DNA of 64,000 nt from Alphaproteobacteria bacterium SS10 (GTDB lineage: Bacteria > Pseudomonadota > Alphaproteobacteria > TMED2). The stretch covers positions 1,029,940 to 1,093,939 of the forward strand of contig JAHCML010000003.1 of the NCBI GenBank assembly GCA_019192455.1. The letters run 5' to 3'. Below the pieces are notes generated by a model. It was not told where the DNA came from. It made no database searches and saw only the letters and a list, made by a program, of their open reading frames with translations. Position numbers and translations under genes: made by a program. The first letter of the stretch is position 1. Each line of letters opens with the position of its first letter. Positions 8,998 through 18,319 of the stretch are shown in pieces.

Positions 8998-9180
8998 GAA
9001 TCAGCGCTATTTCTTAGCCCTGGAATCACTGACTTCGCCGCAAGTTTTACGGCGAAGTCAGAATAACACCAATTAAGCTGTTGAAATAGCGTGCTTATTC
9101 GGCCCGCCTCAAAGCCTCTCTCCAAGTACCTGCGTAAGACTATGAATCAAACGGCGAATCGGGGATAGCCTTGGCGAATC
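8998..9180. promoter_or_regulatory. Cluster of five GANTC (CcrM-type) methylation sites
   Basis: GAATC occurs at 8998-9002, 9023-9027, 9144-9148, 9156-9160 and 9176-9180. Random expectation for GANTC in 183 bases is below one. In alphaproteobacteria GANTC is methylated by CcrM, and such sites are enriched in cell-cycle-regulated promoters. That a CcrM acts here is an inference. Confidence 0.45.
9029..9061. repeat. Perfect 12-bp inverted repeat with 9-base loop
   Basis: CTGACTTCGCCG (9029-9040) and CGGCGAAGTCAG (9050-9061) are exact complements around the loop CAAGTTTTA. No T-run follows on either strand, so an intrinsic terminator is unlikely. It may be a protein-binding site or an RNA structure. 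Confidence 0.6.
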
Positions 9181-9192
9181 GACATGGAAAAC

Positions 9193-9201
9193 TTATCCAC
9201 A
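9193..9201 (+). promoter_or_regulatory. DnaA-box sequence
   Basis: TTATCCACA is the consensus DnaA box. A second sequence with one mismatch, TTATCCCCA, lies at 8976-8984. Two boxes are too few to call an origin, but their position beside the GAATC cluster is notable. Confidence 0.4.
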
Positions 9202-9457
9202 TCGCCATGGCATTCGAGCAACAGAGCCGATAGGGTAAGGGCGAAGTATCCCGGATTTTGGCCACCTTCCTGGTGGACTCAGGGCCGCCGATGCTTAAAC
9301 TGCCGCGCCTTTCGCCATGGGGGGTATGCGGGGTTGTTGGTGGTTATCGCGTGAACAAATCACCAAATGCTGAACAACCATGGCACCGAGCTTTGAGAAA
9401 ACATCTAAGAACGCGCGACCCGGATAGGCCGGGCCAGCCAAGTTGAGCGAACCGAAC

Positions 9458-10843
9458 ATGACCGTTGAAAACTGGAACCCAAAAACCTGGCGCAACCATA
9501 AGGCGATGCAGATGCCGGACTATCCGGATCCAGCCGCCTTGCAAGCTGCTACCGACACCCTGGCCCAGCAGCCGCCACTGGTCTTTGCCGGTGAGGCCCG
9601 AAGCCTGAAGCGTGACCTTGCCCGCGTGGCGATGGGGGAGGCGTTCCTGCTTCAGGGCGGTGATTGTGCTGAGAGCTTTGCTGAGTTCAGCGCCGACAAC
9701 ATCCGCGACACCTTTAAGGTGCTGCTGCAGATGGCGGTTGTGCTGACCTTTGCCGGTTCCATGCCGGTTGTGAAGGTTGGGCGCCTTGCGGGTCAGTTTG
9801 CAAAGCCGCGTTCGTCTGACAATGAGACCATCGGTGATGAGACGCTGCCCAGCTATCGCGGCGACATCATCAATGCACTGCCGTTTGATGAGGCATCCCG
9901 CGTTCCCGATCCAAACCGGATGGTAAAGGCCTACCACCAGGCATCCGCCACGCTGAACCTGCTGCGTGCCTTTGCTCAGGGTGGTTTCGCCGACCTACAT
10001 AAGGTTCACCAATGGAACCTGGGATTCGTCTCTGACAGCCCTGCCGGTGATCGTTATCGTGATCTCGCCAACCGTCTGGATGAGACCCTTCGCTTCATGG
10101 AAGCCTGCGGGATTACCTCAAAGACAACCCAGTCGATCCGTGAGACTGACTTCTACACCTCCCATGAAGCGCTGCTGCTGCCTTATGAGGAAGCGCTGAC
10201 CCGTGTCGATAGCACCACCGGCGATTGGTACGATGTCTCCTCACACTTCCTCTGGATTGGTGAGCGGACCCGTCAGCTCGACGGTGCCCATGTTGAGTTC
10301 CTGCGCGGGGTGAAGAACCCAATCGGCCTGAAGGTCGGCCCTACCATGACACCGGATGATCTAATGCGCATGATCCATGTGCTGAACCCGGACAATGAGC
10401 CTGGCCGCCTAACCCTCATCACCCGTATGGGCCATGAGAAGCTGGCTGATGAGCTGCCGAAACTGGTTGAGCGTGTGCGTGATGATGGCCGCCTGGTTGT
10501 CTGGTCCTGTGACCCGATGCATGGCAACACGATTAAGGCTGAGTCTGGTTACAAAACCCGCCCGTTTGAGCGGATTATGACTGAGATTAAGGCTTTCTTT
10601 GCCGTGCACCGTGAGCTTGGTACCCATCCGGGCGGTATCCATATTGAGCTGACTGGCCAAGATGTGACCGAGTGCACCGGCGGTGCTGAGGAAATCACCG
10701 ATGCCGCACTGGCCAGCCGCTATCGCACCCATTGCGATCCGCGCCTGAATGCCAATCAAGCATTGGAGATTGCGTTCCAGGTGGCTGAAGAGCTGGTGCA
10801 GGTACGTCGTCCGCAAGCCACGCCTGAGGTCGCTGCGCAATAA
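9458..10843 (+). CDS. Class II 3-deoxy-7-phosphoheptulonate (DAHP) synthase
   Basis: A 461-residue enzyme that condenses phosphoenolpyruvate and erythrose-4-phosphate, the first step of aromatic amino-acid synthesis. It belongs to the plant/mycobacterial class II (AroAII) family: [11 protein letters not shown] near 64-74, [17 protein letters not shown] with the metal-binding Cys/His region, and a [10 protein letters not shown] segment near the C-terminus. The ATG at 9458 gives an N-terminus typical of the family ([20 protein letters not shown]); a TTG 15 bases upstream is also in frame. It begins a long forward run, with pncB following after 42 bases. Feedback control cannot be read from the sequence. 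Confidence 0.93.
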   Translation: MTVENWNPKTWRNHKAMQMPDYPDPAALQAATDTLAQQPPLVFAGEARSLKRDLARVAMGEAFLLQGGDCAESFAEFSADNIRDTFKVLLQMAVVLTFAGSMPVVKVGRLAGQFAKPRSSDNETIGDETLPSYRGDIINALPFDEASRVPDPNRMVKAYHQASATLNLLRAFAQGGFADLHKVHQWNLGFVSDSPAGDRYRDLANRLDETLRFMEACGITSKTTQSIRETDFYTSHEALLLPYEEALTRVDSTTGDWYDVSSHFLWIGERTRQLDGAHVEFLRGVKNPIGLKVGPTMTPDDLMRMIHVLNPDNEPGRLTLITRMGHEKLADELPKLVERVRDDGRLVVWSCDPMHGNTIKAESGYKTRPFERIMTEIKAFFAVHRELGTHPGGIHIELTGQDVTECTGGAEEITDAALASRYRTHCDPRLNANQALEIAFQVAEELVQVRRPQATPEVAAQ

Positions 10844-10885
10844 GCCACCCGGTAAAAAGGGGTAGGCATCCATTGGGAGAGGCCC

Positions 10886-12067
10886 ATGGCCGATGATGGT
10901 GCAGTAAAGCCCGAGGCAGTTGCCAATTTGAGCGCTGGCCTCGGCCACCATGACGAGGATGGTATCGGCCAATGGGCGGATACCTATTTCCGTCGCACCC
11001 GCGCGGTGATTGAGAAGTTTGGCGACCAACAGGTCACCTATGCCGTGTTCATGCGCCGTCCGGTTGTGTGTGCACCCCGCTTGGCCATCAATTGGCTTGA
11101 GGCGGCAATGCAAGCCCGCGGCGCCAAGGTGGACGTTCAACTTCGCTATGAAGAGGGGCGTTGGGTCGGTGCCGGTGACCCGATCCTTTATCTCACCGGT
11201 TCATTCAAGCATCTGGTCGATTGCGAAACCCAGTTCCTGATGCAGCTTGGCCCACCTTGTGTGGCGGCGGCCAACGCCTTCACCATGTGTGCCGACCTGC
11301 CAGAGGTTGCCTTCCTGGCCATGGATGCCCGCCACTGCGCAGGAACTGAGATGGCTGAGTTGATGGCCTATGCCGCCAGTGTTGGCTCAGCCCGGGCGAA
11401 GCGGAAGGCTGGCGCCAAGGGCTTTATCGGCAATGCATCAGACGCCACCGCGCATTACTTCGGTCAGGAGCATGGGCTCGGCACCATGCCGCACGCCCTG
11501 ATTGGCTATGCCGGTTCCACCGTGCGTGCCGCTGAAATGTTCCACGAAACCCACCCAGAGCAGCCGCTTACCGTGCTGGTCGATTACTTCGGCCAAGAGG
11601 TGACAGACGGCCTCGAGGTTTGTCGTCGGTTCCCAGAGCTGGCTGCTGAGGGCAAGCTGGGCCTTCGCCTCGATACCTTAGGTGGCCGCTTTGTTGAGGG
11701 GCTTGACCCGCCGGCATCCTATGCCGTGTTGGAGCGCAATGCGCCGGCCGCACTCCGTGGTTATCACCCGGAGAGTGAGATTAAGCATCTGATTGGTACT
11801 GGCGTTAGCGCCGCTGCCATCTGGCATATGCGTGAGCGCTTGAATGAGGCCGGGTTTGATCAGGTGAAGATCGTTGCCTCCTCAGGCTTCAGCCCGGAGA
11901 AATGCCGGATTATGAAGGAAGCCAACGCGCCGATTGATGTGATTGGGACCGGTTCCTTCCTACCGTCGAAATGGTCTGAGACCTACGCCACCGCCGATAT
12001 CATCGAATATGATGGCGAGCGGCGGGTTAAGACGGGCCGTGAGTTCTTGTTCCCACGCCAGGGTTGA
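10886..12067 (+). CDS. pncB: Nicotinate phosphoribosyltransferase
   Basis: A 393-residue NAD-salvage enzyme that makes nicotinate mononucleotide from nicotinate and PRPP. It matches the nicotinate/quinolinate phosphoribosyltransferase superfamily: an N-terminal domain with the YLTGSFKHLVDCETQ helix region, then an alpha/beta barrel with FIGNASDATAHYFG, LRLDTLGG, and the phosphate-binding end IDVIGTGSFLP. Its stop codon is followed 8 bases later by the nadE start, so the two NAD genes are coupled. This context supports NAD synthesis rather than another phosphoribosyltransferase role. Confidence 0.88.
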   Translation: MADDGAVKPEAVANLSAGLGHHDEDGIGQWADTYFRRTRAVIEKFGDQQVTYAVFMRRPVVCAPRLAINWLEAAMQARGAKVDVQLRYEEGRWVGAGDPILYLTGSFKHLVDCETQFLMQLGPPCVAAANAFTMCADLPEVAFLAMDARHCAGTEMAELMAYAASVGSARAKRKAGAKGFIGNASDATAHYFGQEHGLGTMPHALIGYAGSTVRAAEMFHETHPEQPLTVLVDYFGQEVTDGLEVCRRFPELAAEGKLGLRLDTLGGRFVEGLDPPASYAVLERNAPAALRGYHPESEIKHLIGTGVSAAAIWHMRERLNEAGFDQVKIVASSGFSPEKCRIMKEANAPIDVIGTGSFLPSKWSETYATADIIEYDGERRVKTGREFLFPRQG

Positions 12068-12075
12068 GAGGGATA

Positions 12076-13776
12076 ATGGCGGCGGTTGATCAGCTTCGCA
12101 TTGGCTTGGCCCAGATAAACCCCACCGTTGGGGATCTGCCGGGTAACCTGACCCTGTTGCGGGAGGCTCGATCCGCCCTGCGTGATGCTGATCTGGTGAT
12201 CACGCCTGAGCTCTCCGTCGCGGGCTATTTCCCAGAAGACCTTATCGATCGCCCCGGCTTTACCGCTGACTGTATGGCCGCGGTTGAAGAATTAGCGGGT
12301 GAAACCGCCGATGGTGGCCCGGCGATTGTCGTTGGCAGCCCCTGGCATGAGGGGGATCAGACCTATAATGCCGTGCTGCTATTGGATGCGGGACGAATTG
12401 CCGGGAAGCGGTTTAAGCACCACCTGCCAAATTATGGCGTCTTTGATGATCAGCGGAACTTCGTGCCCGGCGACATGCAGGGACCAGTTAACTTCCGCGG
12501 CGTGCCGCTGGGTCTCACCGTCTGTGAGGATATCTGGTTTGAAGATCTCGTCGAGACGCTGGAAGAGAGCGGCGCCGAGATCATAATCGCCACCAATGGC
12601 AGCCCCTATGAGGATGGCCGAACCGGCCACCGGATTGAGCGGGTTGCCGTGCCACGGGTGTCCGAAAGCGGCTTGCCACTGGTTTATGTGAACCAAGTGG
12701 GTGGTCAGGATGAGGTTGTCTATGACGGAGCTTCATTCGTCCTGAACGCTGATTGTCGCCCGGTTCACCAATTACCATCGTTTGAGACGAGCTTCCGGGT
12801 AACCGAGTGGCGTCGCGATGATGCGGGCAAATGGCAATGCAGCCCTGGCGAGATTGTGAAACCGCCAGAAGGGGTGGCAGCGACCTATCAGGCCGTGACC
12901 TTAGGCTTACGTGATTACATCACTAAAAATGGCTTCCCCGGTGTGGTGCTTGGCCTGTCCGGCGGGATCGACAGTGCGTTAAGTGCGGCCATCGCAGTCG
13001 ACGCGCTGGGCGCGGAGCGGGTGCACGGTATCCTCATGCCATCGCCATATTCCTCCGATGGTAGCATCGATGATTCCAAATCATTGGCTGAGGCCCTGGG
13101 CATTCGCCATGACATGGTCGCCATCGGCCCAGGCATGGATGCGGTTGATACCATGCTGGGTGAGTTATTTGCCGGGACCGAGGCCGGGGTAACGGAAGAG
13201 AACATCCAATCCCGCCTGCGTGGCCTGACCCTGATGGCCATATCAAACAAGTTCGGCGCCATGGTGCTGACCACCGGGAATAAGTCAGAAATGGCGGTAG
13301 GGTATGCCACGCTCTACGGTGATATGTCCGGTGGTTTCAATGCCTTAAAGGATGTCTATAAGACCCGAGTTTACGAAATGGCGCGTTGGCGTAATGCGGC
13401 TAAACCCGCCGATGCCATGGGGCCTGAAGGGATCGTTATACCGGTCGCCACCATTGAAAAGCCTCCGAGTGCAGAGCTGCGCCCGGATCAAACTGATCAG
13501 GACAGCCTCCCGGATTACGACGTCCTGGATGCCATCCTGATGGGCATCATTGAGGGGCAGCAGACCATCGAGGAACTCACTGCCGCCGGTCATGACCGGG
13601 AGACGGTTATCCGGGTTTGGCAGCTGCTTGAACGCTCAGAATACAAGCGCCGACAATCTGCACCTGGGGTGAAGGTATCGCCCCGTGCCTTTGGTCGTGA
13701 GCGGCGGTATCCGATCACCAATGGCTACCGTGCCGACATGCTCGCCAAGCGTGGGCAGGAGACTGCAGCGGAGTAG
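12076..13776 (+). CDS. nadE: Glutamine-dependent NAD+ synthetase
   Basis: A 566-residue two-domain enzyme that amidates nicotinate adenine dinucleotide to NAD+. The N-terminal nitrilase-type glutaminase has the Glu45-Lys114-Cys150 triad (TPELSVAG, KRFKHHLPNY, LTVCEDIWF). The C-terminal synthetase has the ATP-pyrophosphatase loop SGGIDS at 295-300. The ATG at 12076 is chosen over an upstream in-frame TTG because GAGAGGG precedes it at good spacing. It lies directly behind pncB, giving a compact NAD-salvage unit. Confidence 0.96.
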   Translation: MAAVDQLRIGLAQINPTVGDLPGNLTLLREARSALRDADLVITPELSVAGYFPEDLIDRPGFTADCMAAVEELAGETADGGPAIVVGSPWHEGDQTYNAVLLLDAGRIAGKRFKHHLPNYGVFDDQRNFVPGDMQGPVNFRGVPLGLTVCEDIWFEDLVETLEESGAEIIIATNGSPYEDGRTGHRIERVAVPRVSESGLPLVYVNQVGGQDEVVYDGASFVLNADCRPVHQLPSFETSFRVTEWRRDDAGKWQCSPGEIVKPPEGVAATYQAVTLGLRDYITKNGFPGVVLGLSGGIDSALSAAIAVDALGAERVHGILMPSPYSSDGSIDDSKSLAEALGIRHDMVAIGPGMDAVDTMLGELFAGTEAGVTEENIQSRLRGLTLMAISNKFGAMVLTTGNKSEMAVGYATLYGDMSGGFNALKDVYKTRVYEMARWRNAAKPADAMGPEGIVIPVATIEKPPSAELRPDQTDQDSLPDYDVLDAILMGIIEGQQTIEELTAAGHDRETVIRVWQLLERSEYKRRQSAPGVKVSPRAFGRERRYPITNGYRADMLAKRGQETAAE

Positions 13777-13889
13777 GGGCAGCAATGCCTACCTTTACCC
13801 CATCTTTCCCTTGCGAAATTTGGCTATCGGCGTAGTCTGCGCGGCCTATCCATAATTCAAGTTTTCTGCTGTTTTGAAGGACGCGGTTC

Positions 13890-15254
13890 ATGTCCAGCAA
13901 TGTGCGTGTGCGCTTCGCCCCCAGCCCCACGGGTAACATCCATGTGGGGAATGTGCGGCCAGCCCTAATCAATTGGCTCTTCGCCCGGAAAGCCGGTGGC
14001 GAATTCCTATTCCGTTTGGACGACACCGATGACGAGCGGTCCAAGCAGGAATATGCCGACAACATCGCCCGCGACCTGGAATGGCTGGGCCTGACCTGGG
14101 ACAGCTTTGCCAAACAAAGCGACCGCATGGATCGGTACGAGCTGGCAAAGCAGTATCTGATCGAAGCTGGACGCCTATATCCCTGTTACGAAACACCGGA
14201 TGAGCTCTCGCTTAAGCGGAAGAGCTTGCTGTCCCGTGGCAAGCCGCCAATCTACGACCGTGCTGCGCTACGCCTAACCGATGAGGATAAGGCAGCGTAT
14301 GAAGCTGAGGGCCGTAAGCCGCATTGGCGCTTCAAGCTAGAGCATGCGCCGATTGAGTGGCATGACCTCGGTCATGGCGATCTGCGCTTTAAAGGCGAGG
14401 ATCTGACCGATCCCGTGCTTTTCCGTGAGGATGGCCGCCCAATCTATACCATCAGCTCGGTCGTTGATGATCTGGAGCTAGAGGTCACCCATGTGATCCG
14501 TGGCGATGACCACATCGCTAACACGGCTGTGCAGAAGCAACTGATGGAAGCGCTGATCCCCCATTGTGGTGGGGCGGTGCCGGAGTTTGCGCATCTGCCG
14601 CTCTTGGTTGCAGCCAATGGTGAGAAGCTATCGAAACGTACCGGTGCCCTCAGTGTCGCCGATATGCGTGCCGATGCTGGTATTGAGCCGATGGCGGTCC
14701 TAAGCCTGCTGGCCAAGCTTGGCACCTCTGACCCAATTGAGGCGCGGGCGACCATGGACCAGCTAATTGAGGAGTTCGACATCTCGAAATTCTCAAAAGC
14801 GACCCCACGTTTTGATCCAGAGGAAGTCAAACGGCTAACCATTAAGCTGATCCAGGATATGCCGTTTGAGGCGGTGAAGGAGAAGTTGGCCGGTCGTGAT
14901 GGGTTCCCTGAGTTTGACCAAGGGTTCTGGGAGGCTGTGCGCCCGAACTTGGAAAGCTTGGACGACATCACCGAATGGCACCGGGTTGCTAATGGCCCGG
15001 TTGAGCCGGTGATTGAAGATGCCGAGTTTGCCAAGCAAGCGGCAGATTTAGCACCCGATGGCCCATGGTCTGAGGCAACCTGGCCGGAATGGATCGGCAA
15101 GGTCAAAGAGGCAAGCGGCCGAAAGGGCAAGGCGCTCTTTATGCCGCTGCGTAAGGCATTGACGGGCATGGAACATGGCCCAGAACTGCAAGTCTTGTTA
15201 CCCTTGATCGGACGCGACCGTGCGTTGGCCCGATTGAAAGGTGAAGCGAGCTAA
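13890..15254 (+). CDS. gltX: Glutamate-tRNA ligase
   Basis: A 454-residue class I aminoacyl-tRNA synthetase. The ATP-binding HIGH-type motif is HVGN at 18-21 within FAPSPTGNIHVGN, followed by RLDDTDDERS. The second signature is EKLSKRTGA. The HVGN form and the length fit the second type of GltX (GltX2) common in alphaproteobacteria, which often have two copies; whether this one charges tRNA-Gln as well cannot be read here. It is preceded by a 113-base gap and followed 11 bases later by cysS, another synthetase gene. Confidence 0.94.
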   Translation: MSSNVRVRFAPSPTGNIHVGNVRPALINWLFARKAGGEFLFRLDDTDDERSKQEYADNIARDLEWLGLTWDSFAKQSDRMDRYELAKQYLIEAGRLYPCYETPDELSLKRKSLLSRGKPPIYDRAALRLTDEDKAAYEAEGRKPHWRFKLEHAPIEWHDLGHGDLRFKGEDLTDPVLFREDGRPIYTISSVVDDLELEVTHVIRGDDHIANTAVQKQLMEALIPHCGGAVPEFAHLPLLVAANGEKLSKRTGALSVADMRADAGIEPMAVLSLLAKLGTSDPIEARATMDQLIEEFDISKFSKATPRFDPEEVKRLTIKLIQDMPFEAVKEKLAGRDGFPEFDQGFWEAVRPNLESLDDITEWHRVANGPVEPVIEDAEFAKQAADLAPDGPWSEATWPEWIGKVKEASGRKGKALFMPLRKALTGMEHGPELQVLLPLIGRDRALARLKGEAS

Positions 15255-15265
15255 AACGAGTGAAG

Positions 15266-16657
15266 ATGATGGATATTCAGTTCCACAACACAATGACCCG
15301 CCAGAAAGAACGGTTTGAGCCGTTCGACCCTAAGAATGTGCGGATGTATGTGTGTGGGCCGACGGTCTATGACTTCGCTCATATTGGCAATGCGCGGCCG
15401 GTGGTCGTGTTTGACGTGGTGTTCCGCCTGCTTCAGCAGGTGTTCTCCGGCGTTACCTATGTTCGGAACATTACCGACATCGATGACAAAATCATGGATG
15501 CGGCCAAAACCACGGGTGAGAGCATTGATGAGCTGACCACCCGGACGGCTGACCAGTTCCATGAAGATATGGCGGCACTCGGCACCTTACTGCCATCCCA
15601 TGAACCGCGGGCGACCGAGTATGTTGATAAGATGCTCACCATCATCGATCAGCTGATGAAGGATGGGCATGCCTATGAAGCAGAGGGTCACGTGCTGTTC
15701 CACGTGCCGTCCATGCCGAATTATGGCCGCCTATCGAAGCTGGATCGCGATGGCCAGATTGCTGGTGCACGGGTTGAGGTCGCCCCTTACAAGCGCGACC
15801 CGGCTGACTTCGTGATGTGGAAGCCATCAACCGACGAGCAGCCCGGCTGGGATAGCCCCTATGGCCGTGGTCGCCCCGGTTGGCATATTGAGTGCTCTGC
15901 CATGTCGGAGGCCTTGCTCGGCCTGCCATTTGATATCCATGCCGGCGGGCAGGACCTGATCTTCCCGCACCATGAGAACGAGATTGCGCAGACCACCTGC
16001 TCGGCAAAGATCGACACTATGGCGCGCTACTGGATGCACAATGGCTATCTGCAGGTGAATGGCGAGAAGATGTCCAAGTCGCTTGGCAACTTCTACACCG
16101 TTCGTGAGCTGCTGGATGATTTCCGGGGTGAGGAGATCCGCTTCACGCTGCTCTCAACCCATTATCGCTCACCGCTCGACTTCACCAAGGATGGTTTGCG
16201 TCAGTCTCGTGCCGCGCTTGATCGCCTGTACAGCGCTCTGCGCGATGCTAGCGATGTGGCCGTTGACGAGCTGCCAGCACCGCCATCGGATGTGATGGAA
16301 GCACTAGCCGATGATCTGAACACGCCCTTGGCAATAAGTCGTTTGCACGCATTGGCTGCGACCTTGAACAAGGCGGAAGATGATGCGGCTAAGCTGAAGG
16401 CGAAGGGCGAGTTGTTGGCAGCAGCGGATGTCATGGGCCTCCTGCAGAGCGATGCAGAAGCCTGGGCGAAATGGCAGCCAAGAACTCGGACTGGTGGTCT
16501 GGACGATCAGGCGATTGAGCAGATGATTGCGGACCGTCTGGCGGCACGCGATGCCCGTGATTTTGCCAAGGCTGATGAAATTCGCGACAGCCTAACCAAT
16601 CAAGGCATCGTTCTGGAGGATGGCCCTGAAGGTACCCGCTGGAAGCGTGCCGGCTAA
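15266..16657 (+). CDS. cysS: Cysteine-tRNA ligase
   Basis: A class I aminoacyl-tRNA synthetase of about 463 residues. It shows the zinc ligand Cys30 (YVCGPTVYD), the HIGN motif at 39-42, the further zinc-site segments WHIECSAMS and HHENEIAQ, and KMSKS in GEKMSKSLGNF. The start is ambiguous between GTG 15260, ATG 15266 and ATG 15269; the ATG at 15266 was chosen arbitrarily among close options. It lies 11 bases after gltX and is followed by cimA after 15 bases, so it belongs to the same forward run. Confidence 0.95.
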   Translation: MMDIQFHNTMTRQKERFEPFDPKNVRMYVCGPTVYDFAHIGNARPVVVFDVVFRLLQQVFSGVTYVRNITDIDDKIMDAAKTTGESIDELTTRTADQFHEDMAALGTLLPSHEPRATEYVDKMLTIIDQLMKDGHAYEAEGHVLFHVPSMPNYGRLSKLDRDGQIAGARVEVAPYKRDPADFVMWKPSTDEQPGWDSPYGRGRPGWHIECSAMSEALLGLPFDIHAGGQDLIFPHHENEIAQTTCSAKIDTMARYWMHNGYLQVNGEKMSKSLGNFYTVRELLDDFRGEEIRFTLLSTHYRSPLDFTKDGLRQSRAALDRLYSALRDASDVAVDELPAPPSDVMEALADDLNTPLAISRLHALAATLNKAEDDAAKLKAKGELLAAADVMGLLQSDAEAWAKWQPRTRTGGLDDQAIEQMIADRLAARDARDFAKADEIRDSLTNQGIVLEDGPEGTRWKRAG

Positions 16658-16672
16658 AGGTAAGCGGTTTTG

Positions 16673-18319
16673 ATGAGTACCGGCGATTACATCACGCTGT
16701 ATGACACCACGCTGCGCGATGGTGCGCAGACGCAGGGCGTTGATTTCAGCGTGGCCGATAAGCAGGCCATCGCGGAGGCGTTGGACAGCTTGCGCATCGA
16801 TTACGTTGAAGGCGGTTGGCCCGGCGCCAACCCCACTGACGATGCCTTCTTCGCTAACCCGCCAGCGTTAAAGCACGCAACCTTCCTACCGTTTGGGATG
16901 ACCCGGCGGGATGGTCGCTCCGCTTCCAACGACCCTGGCCTGAACGCCGTGCTGGATGCGGCGGGTAAGGCGGCGTGTCTGGTCGGCAAGACCTGGGATT
17001 TCCACGTCGATGTGGCGCTGGGGATTGAACGGGATGACAACCTCCGCCTGATCCGTGAGAGCTTTGAAGAGATCAAGGGCAGGGGGCTTGCAGGTATCTT
17101 CGACGCCGAGCATTTCTTCGATGGCTATAAGGCCAATCGGGATTATGCCTTGGCGTGTTTGCAGGCGGCCGCTGATGGCGGGGCCGAATGGCTTGTCCTC
17201 TGTGACACCAATGGCGGCACATTGCCGGATGAGGTTGAGCGGATCGTTGGTGAGGTGCGCGAGGCGCTGCCGGATGCCAAGCTCGGGATTCATGCCCATG
17301 ATGATACTGACAATGCAGTTGCCAACTCGCTAGCTGCGGTGCGTGCCGGCGCCCGGATGATCCAGGGAACCCTGAATGGCCTGGGTGAGCGCTGCGGTAA
17401 TGCCAATCTGATCTCATTGATACCAACCCTGACGATGAAGATGGGCTATCGCTGCGGGGTTGAGGCTGAGCAGATGGGCGAACTGGTTAAGGTCAGCCGC
17501 ATGCTGGATGAACGGCTCAACCGCGCATCCCAACGCAACGCTGCCTATGTCGGGGAGAGCGCCTTTGCCCATAAGGGTGGCTTGCACGTCTCCGCCATTG
17601 CGAAGGACCCATCATCTTACGAGCACATTGACCCAGCGTTGGTCGGTAACGCGCGCACCGTGGTCATGTCCGACCAGGCTGGCCGCGCCAATGTGCTGGA
17701 ACGCCTCGCGCGTTTAGGCATTGAGGTTGATCGCAAAGACCCCGCCATTGCCAAGCTGGTGGATCAAGTTAAGGAAAATGAGTTCAGCGGCTACGCTTAT
17801 GACACCGCTGAGGCGAGCTTTGAATTGCTCGCCCGCCGTGCCTTGGGTGAGGTGCCAGAGTATTTCGCCCTCAGCTCTTTCCGGGTGATTGATGAGCGGC
17901 GCTATAACGCGAAGGGTGAGCTGGTCACCATGTCAGAGGCGACCATTAAGGTTGTGGTCAATGATGAAGACCATGCCGTGGTGGCCGAGGGTAATGGTCC
18001 GGTAAACGCGTTGGATCAGGCACTGCGCAAGGCGCTGATCCATGATTATCCTGTGCTTGAGGGTGTTGAGCTGATTGATTACCGCGTGCGGATCATCGAC
18101 CCAACCGATCATGGCGCCAAAAGCGGTACCGATGCGGTCACCCGCGTGTTGATTGAGAGTGCGGATAATCACGGCCACAAATGGCGGACCGTTGGGGTGT
18201 CAGGCAATATCATCGATGCCTCCTACAATGCCCTTTACGATGGCCTCTGCTACTATATGTTCCGCCGGGACCAACAATCCAAGAACCAACAAAACCCGGC
18301 GAAGACCGAGGCTATATGA
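16673..18319 (+). CDS. cimA: Citramalate synthase
   Basis: A 548-residue enzyme of the HMGL/isopropylmalate-synthase family that condenses pyruvate and acetyl-CoA, giving a threonine-independent route to isoleucine. The catalytic start is LYDTTLRDGAQTQGVDFS, with metal ligands in GIHAHDDTDNAVANS. The C-terminal regulatory (LeuA-dimer-like) domain covers about 395-530. The length and the GAQTQG sequence favour the CimA type over 2-isopropylmalate synthase (LeuA). The ATG at 16673 has AGGTAAG upstream. Its stop overlaps the start of the trmJ-like gene. Confidence 0.88.
   Translation: MSTGDYITLYDTTLRDGAQTQGVDFSVADKQAIAEALDSLRIDYVEGGWPGANPTDDAFFANPPALKHATFLPFGMTRRDGRSASNDPGLNAVLDAAGKAACLVGKTWDFHVDVALGIERDDNLRLIRESFEEIKGRGLAGIFDAEHFFDGYKANRDYALACLQAAADGGAEWLVLCDTNGGTLPDEVERIVGEVREALPDAKLGIHAHDDTDNAVANSLAAVRAGARMIQGTLNGLGERCGNANLISLIPTLTMKMGYRCGVEAEQMGELVKVSRMLDERLNRASQRNAAYVGESAFAHKGGLHVSAIAKDPSSYEHIDPALVGNARTVVMSDQAGRANVLERLARLGIEVDRKDPAIAKLVDQVKENEFSGYAYDTAEASFELLARRALGEVPEYFALSSFRVIDERRYNAKGELVTMSEATIKVVVNDEDHAVVAEGNGPVNALDQALRKALIHDYPVLEGVELIDYRVRIIDPTDHGAKSGTDAVTRVLIESADNHGHKWRTVGVSGNIIDASYNALYDGLCYYMFRRDQQSKNQQNPAKTEAI

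Larger units (their letters stand above)
8937..9457. other. 521-base intergenic region with GAATC cluster, DnaA-like boxes and a hairpin
   Basis: This is the longest gap in the window and separates the small minus-strand gene from the class II DAHP synthase gene. It holds five GAATC sites (8998, 9023, 9144, 9156, 9176), one exact DnaA-box sequence TTATCCACA (9193-9201) and a near match TTATCCCCA (8976-8984), a 12-bp hairpin (9029-9061), and a possible structured leader (9332-9379) before aroG. An in-frame run ending at 9446 is open but has no convincing start or coding character. Promoters for both flanking genes must lie here; I could not assign them with confidence. Confidence 0.6.

Noticed and set aside
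8976..9201. Calling this intergenic region the chromosome origin
   Set aside because: Only one exact and one near DnaA box were found, the flanking genes are not usual origin neighbours, and no skew data can be computed here.
9258..9446. A 62-codon open frame upstream of the DAHP synthase gene
   Set aside because: It has a weak non-ATG start, an odd composition rich in Pro, Trp and Arg, and no ribosome-binding site. It was not taken as a leader peptide.
13811..13838. Promoter TTGCGA-16-TAGTCT before gltX
   Set aside because: Both boxes are poor matches, and read-through from nadE is equally likely.
16673..18319. 2-isopropylmalate synthase (leuA)
   Set aside because: The length, the GAQTQG sequence and the C-terminal pattern fit citramalate synthase better.
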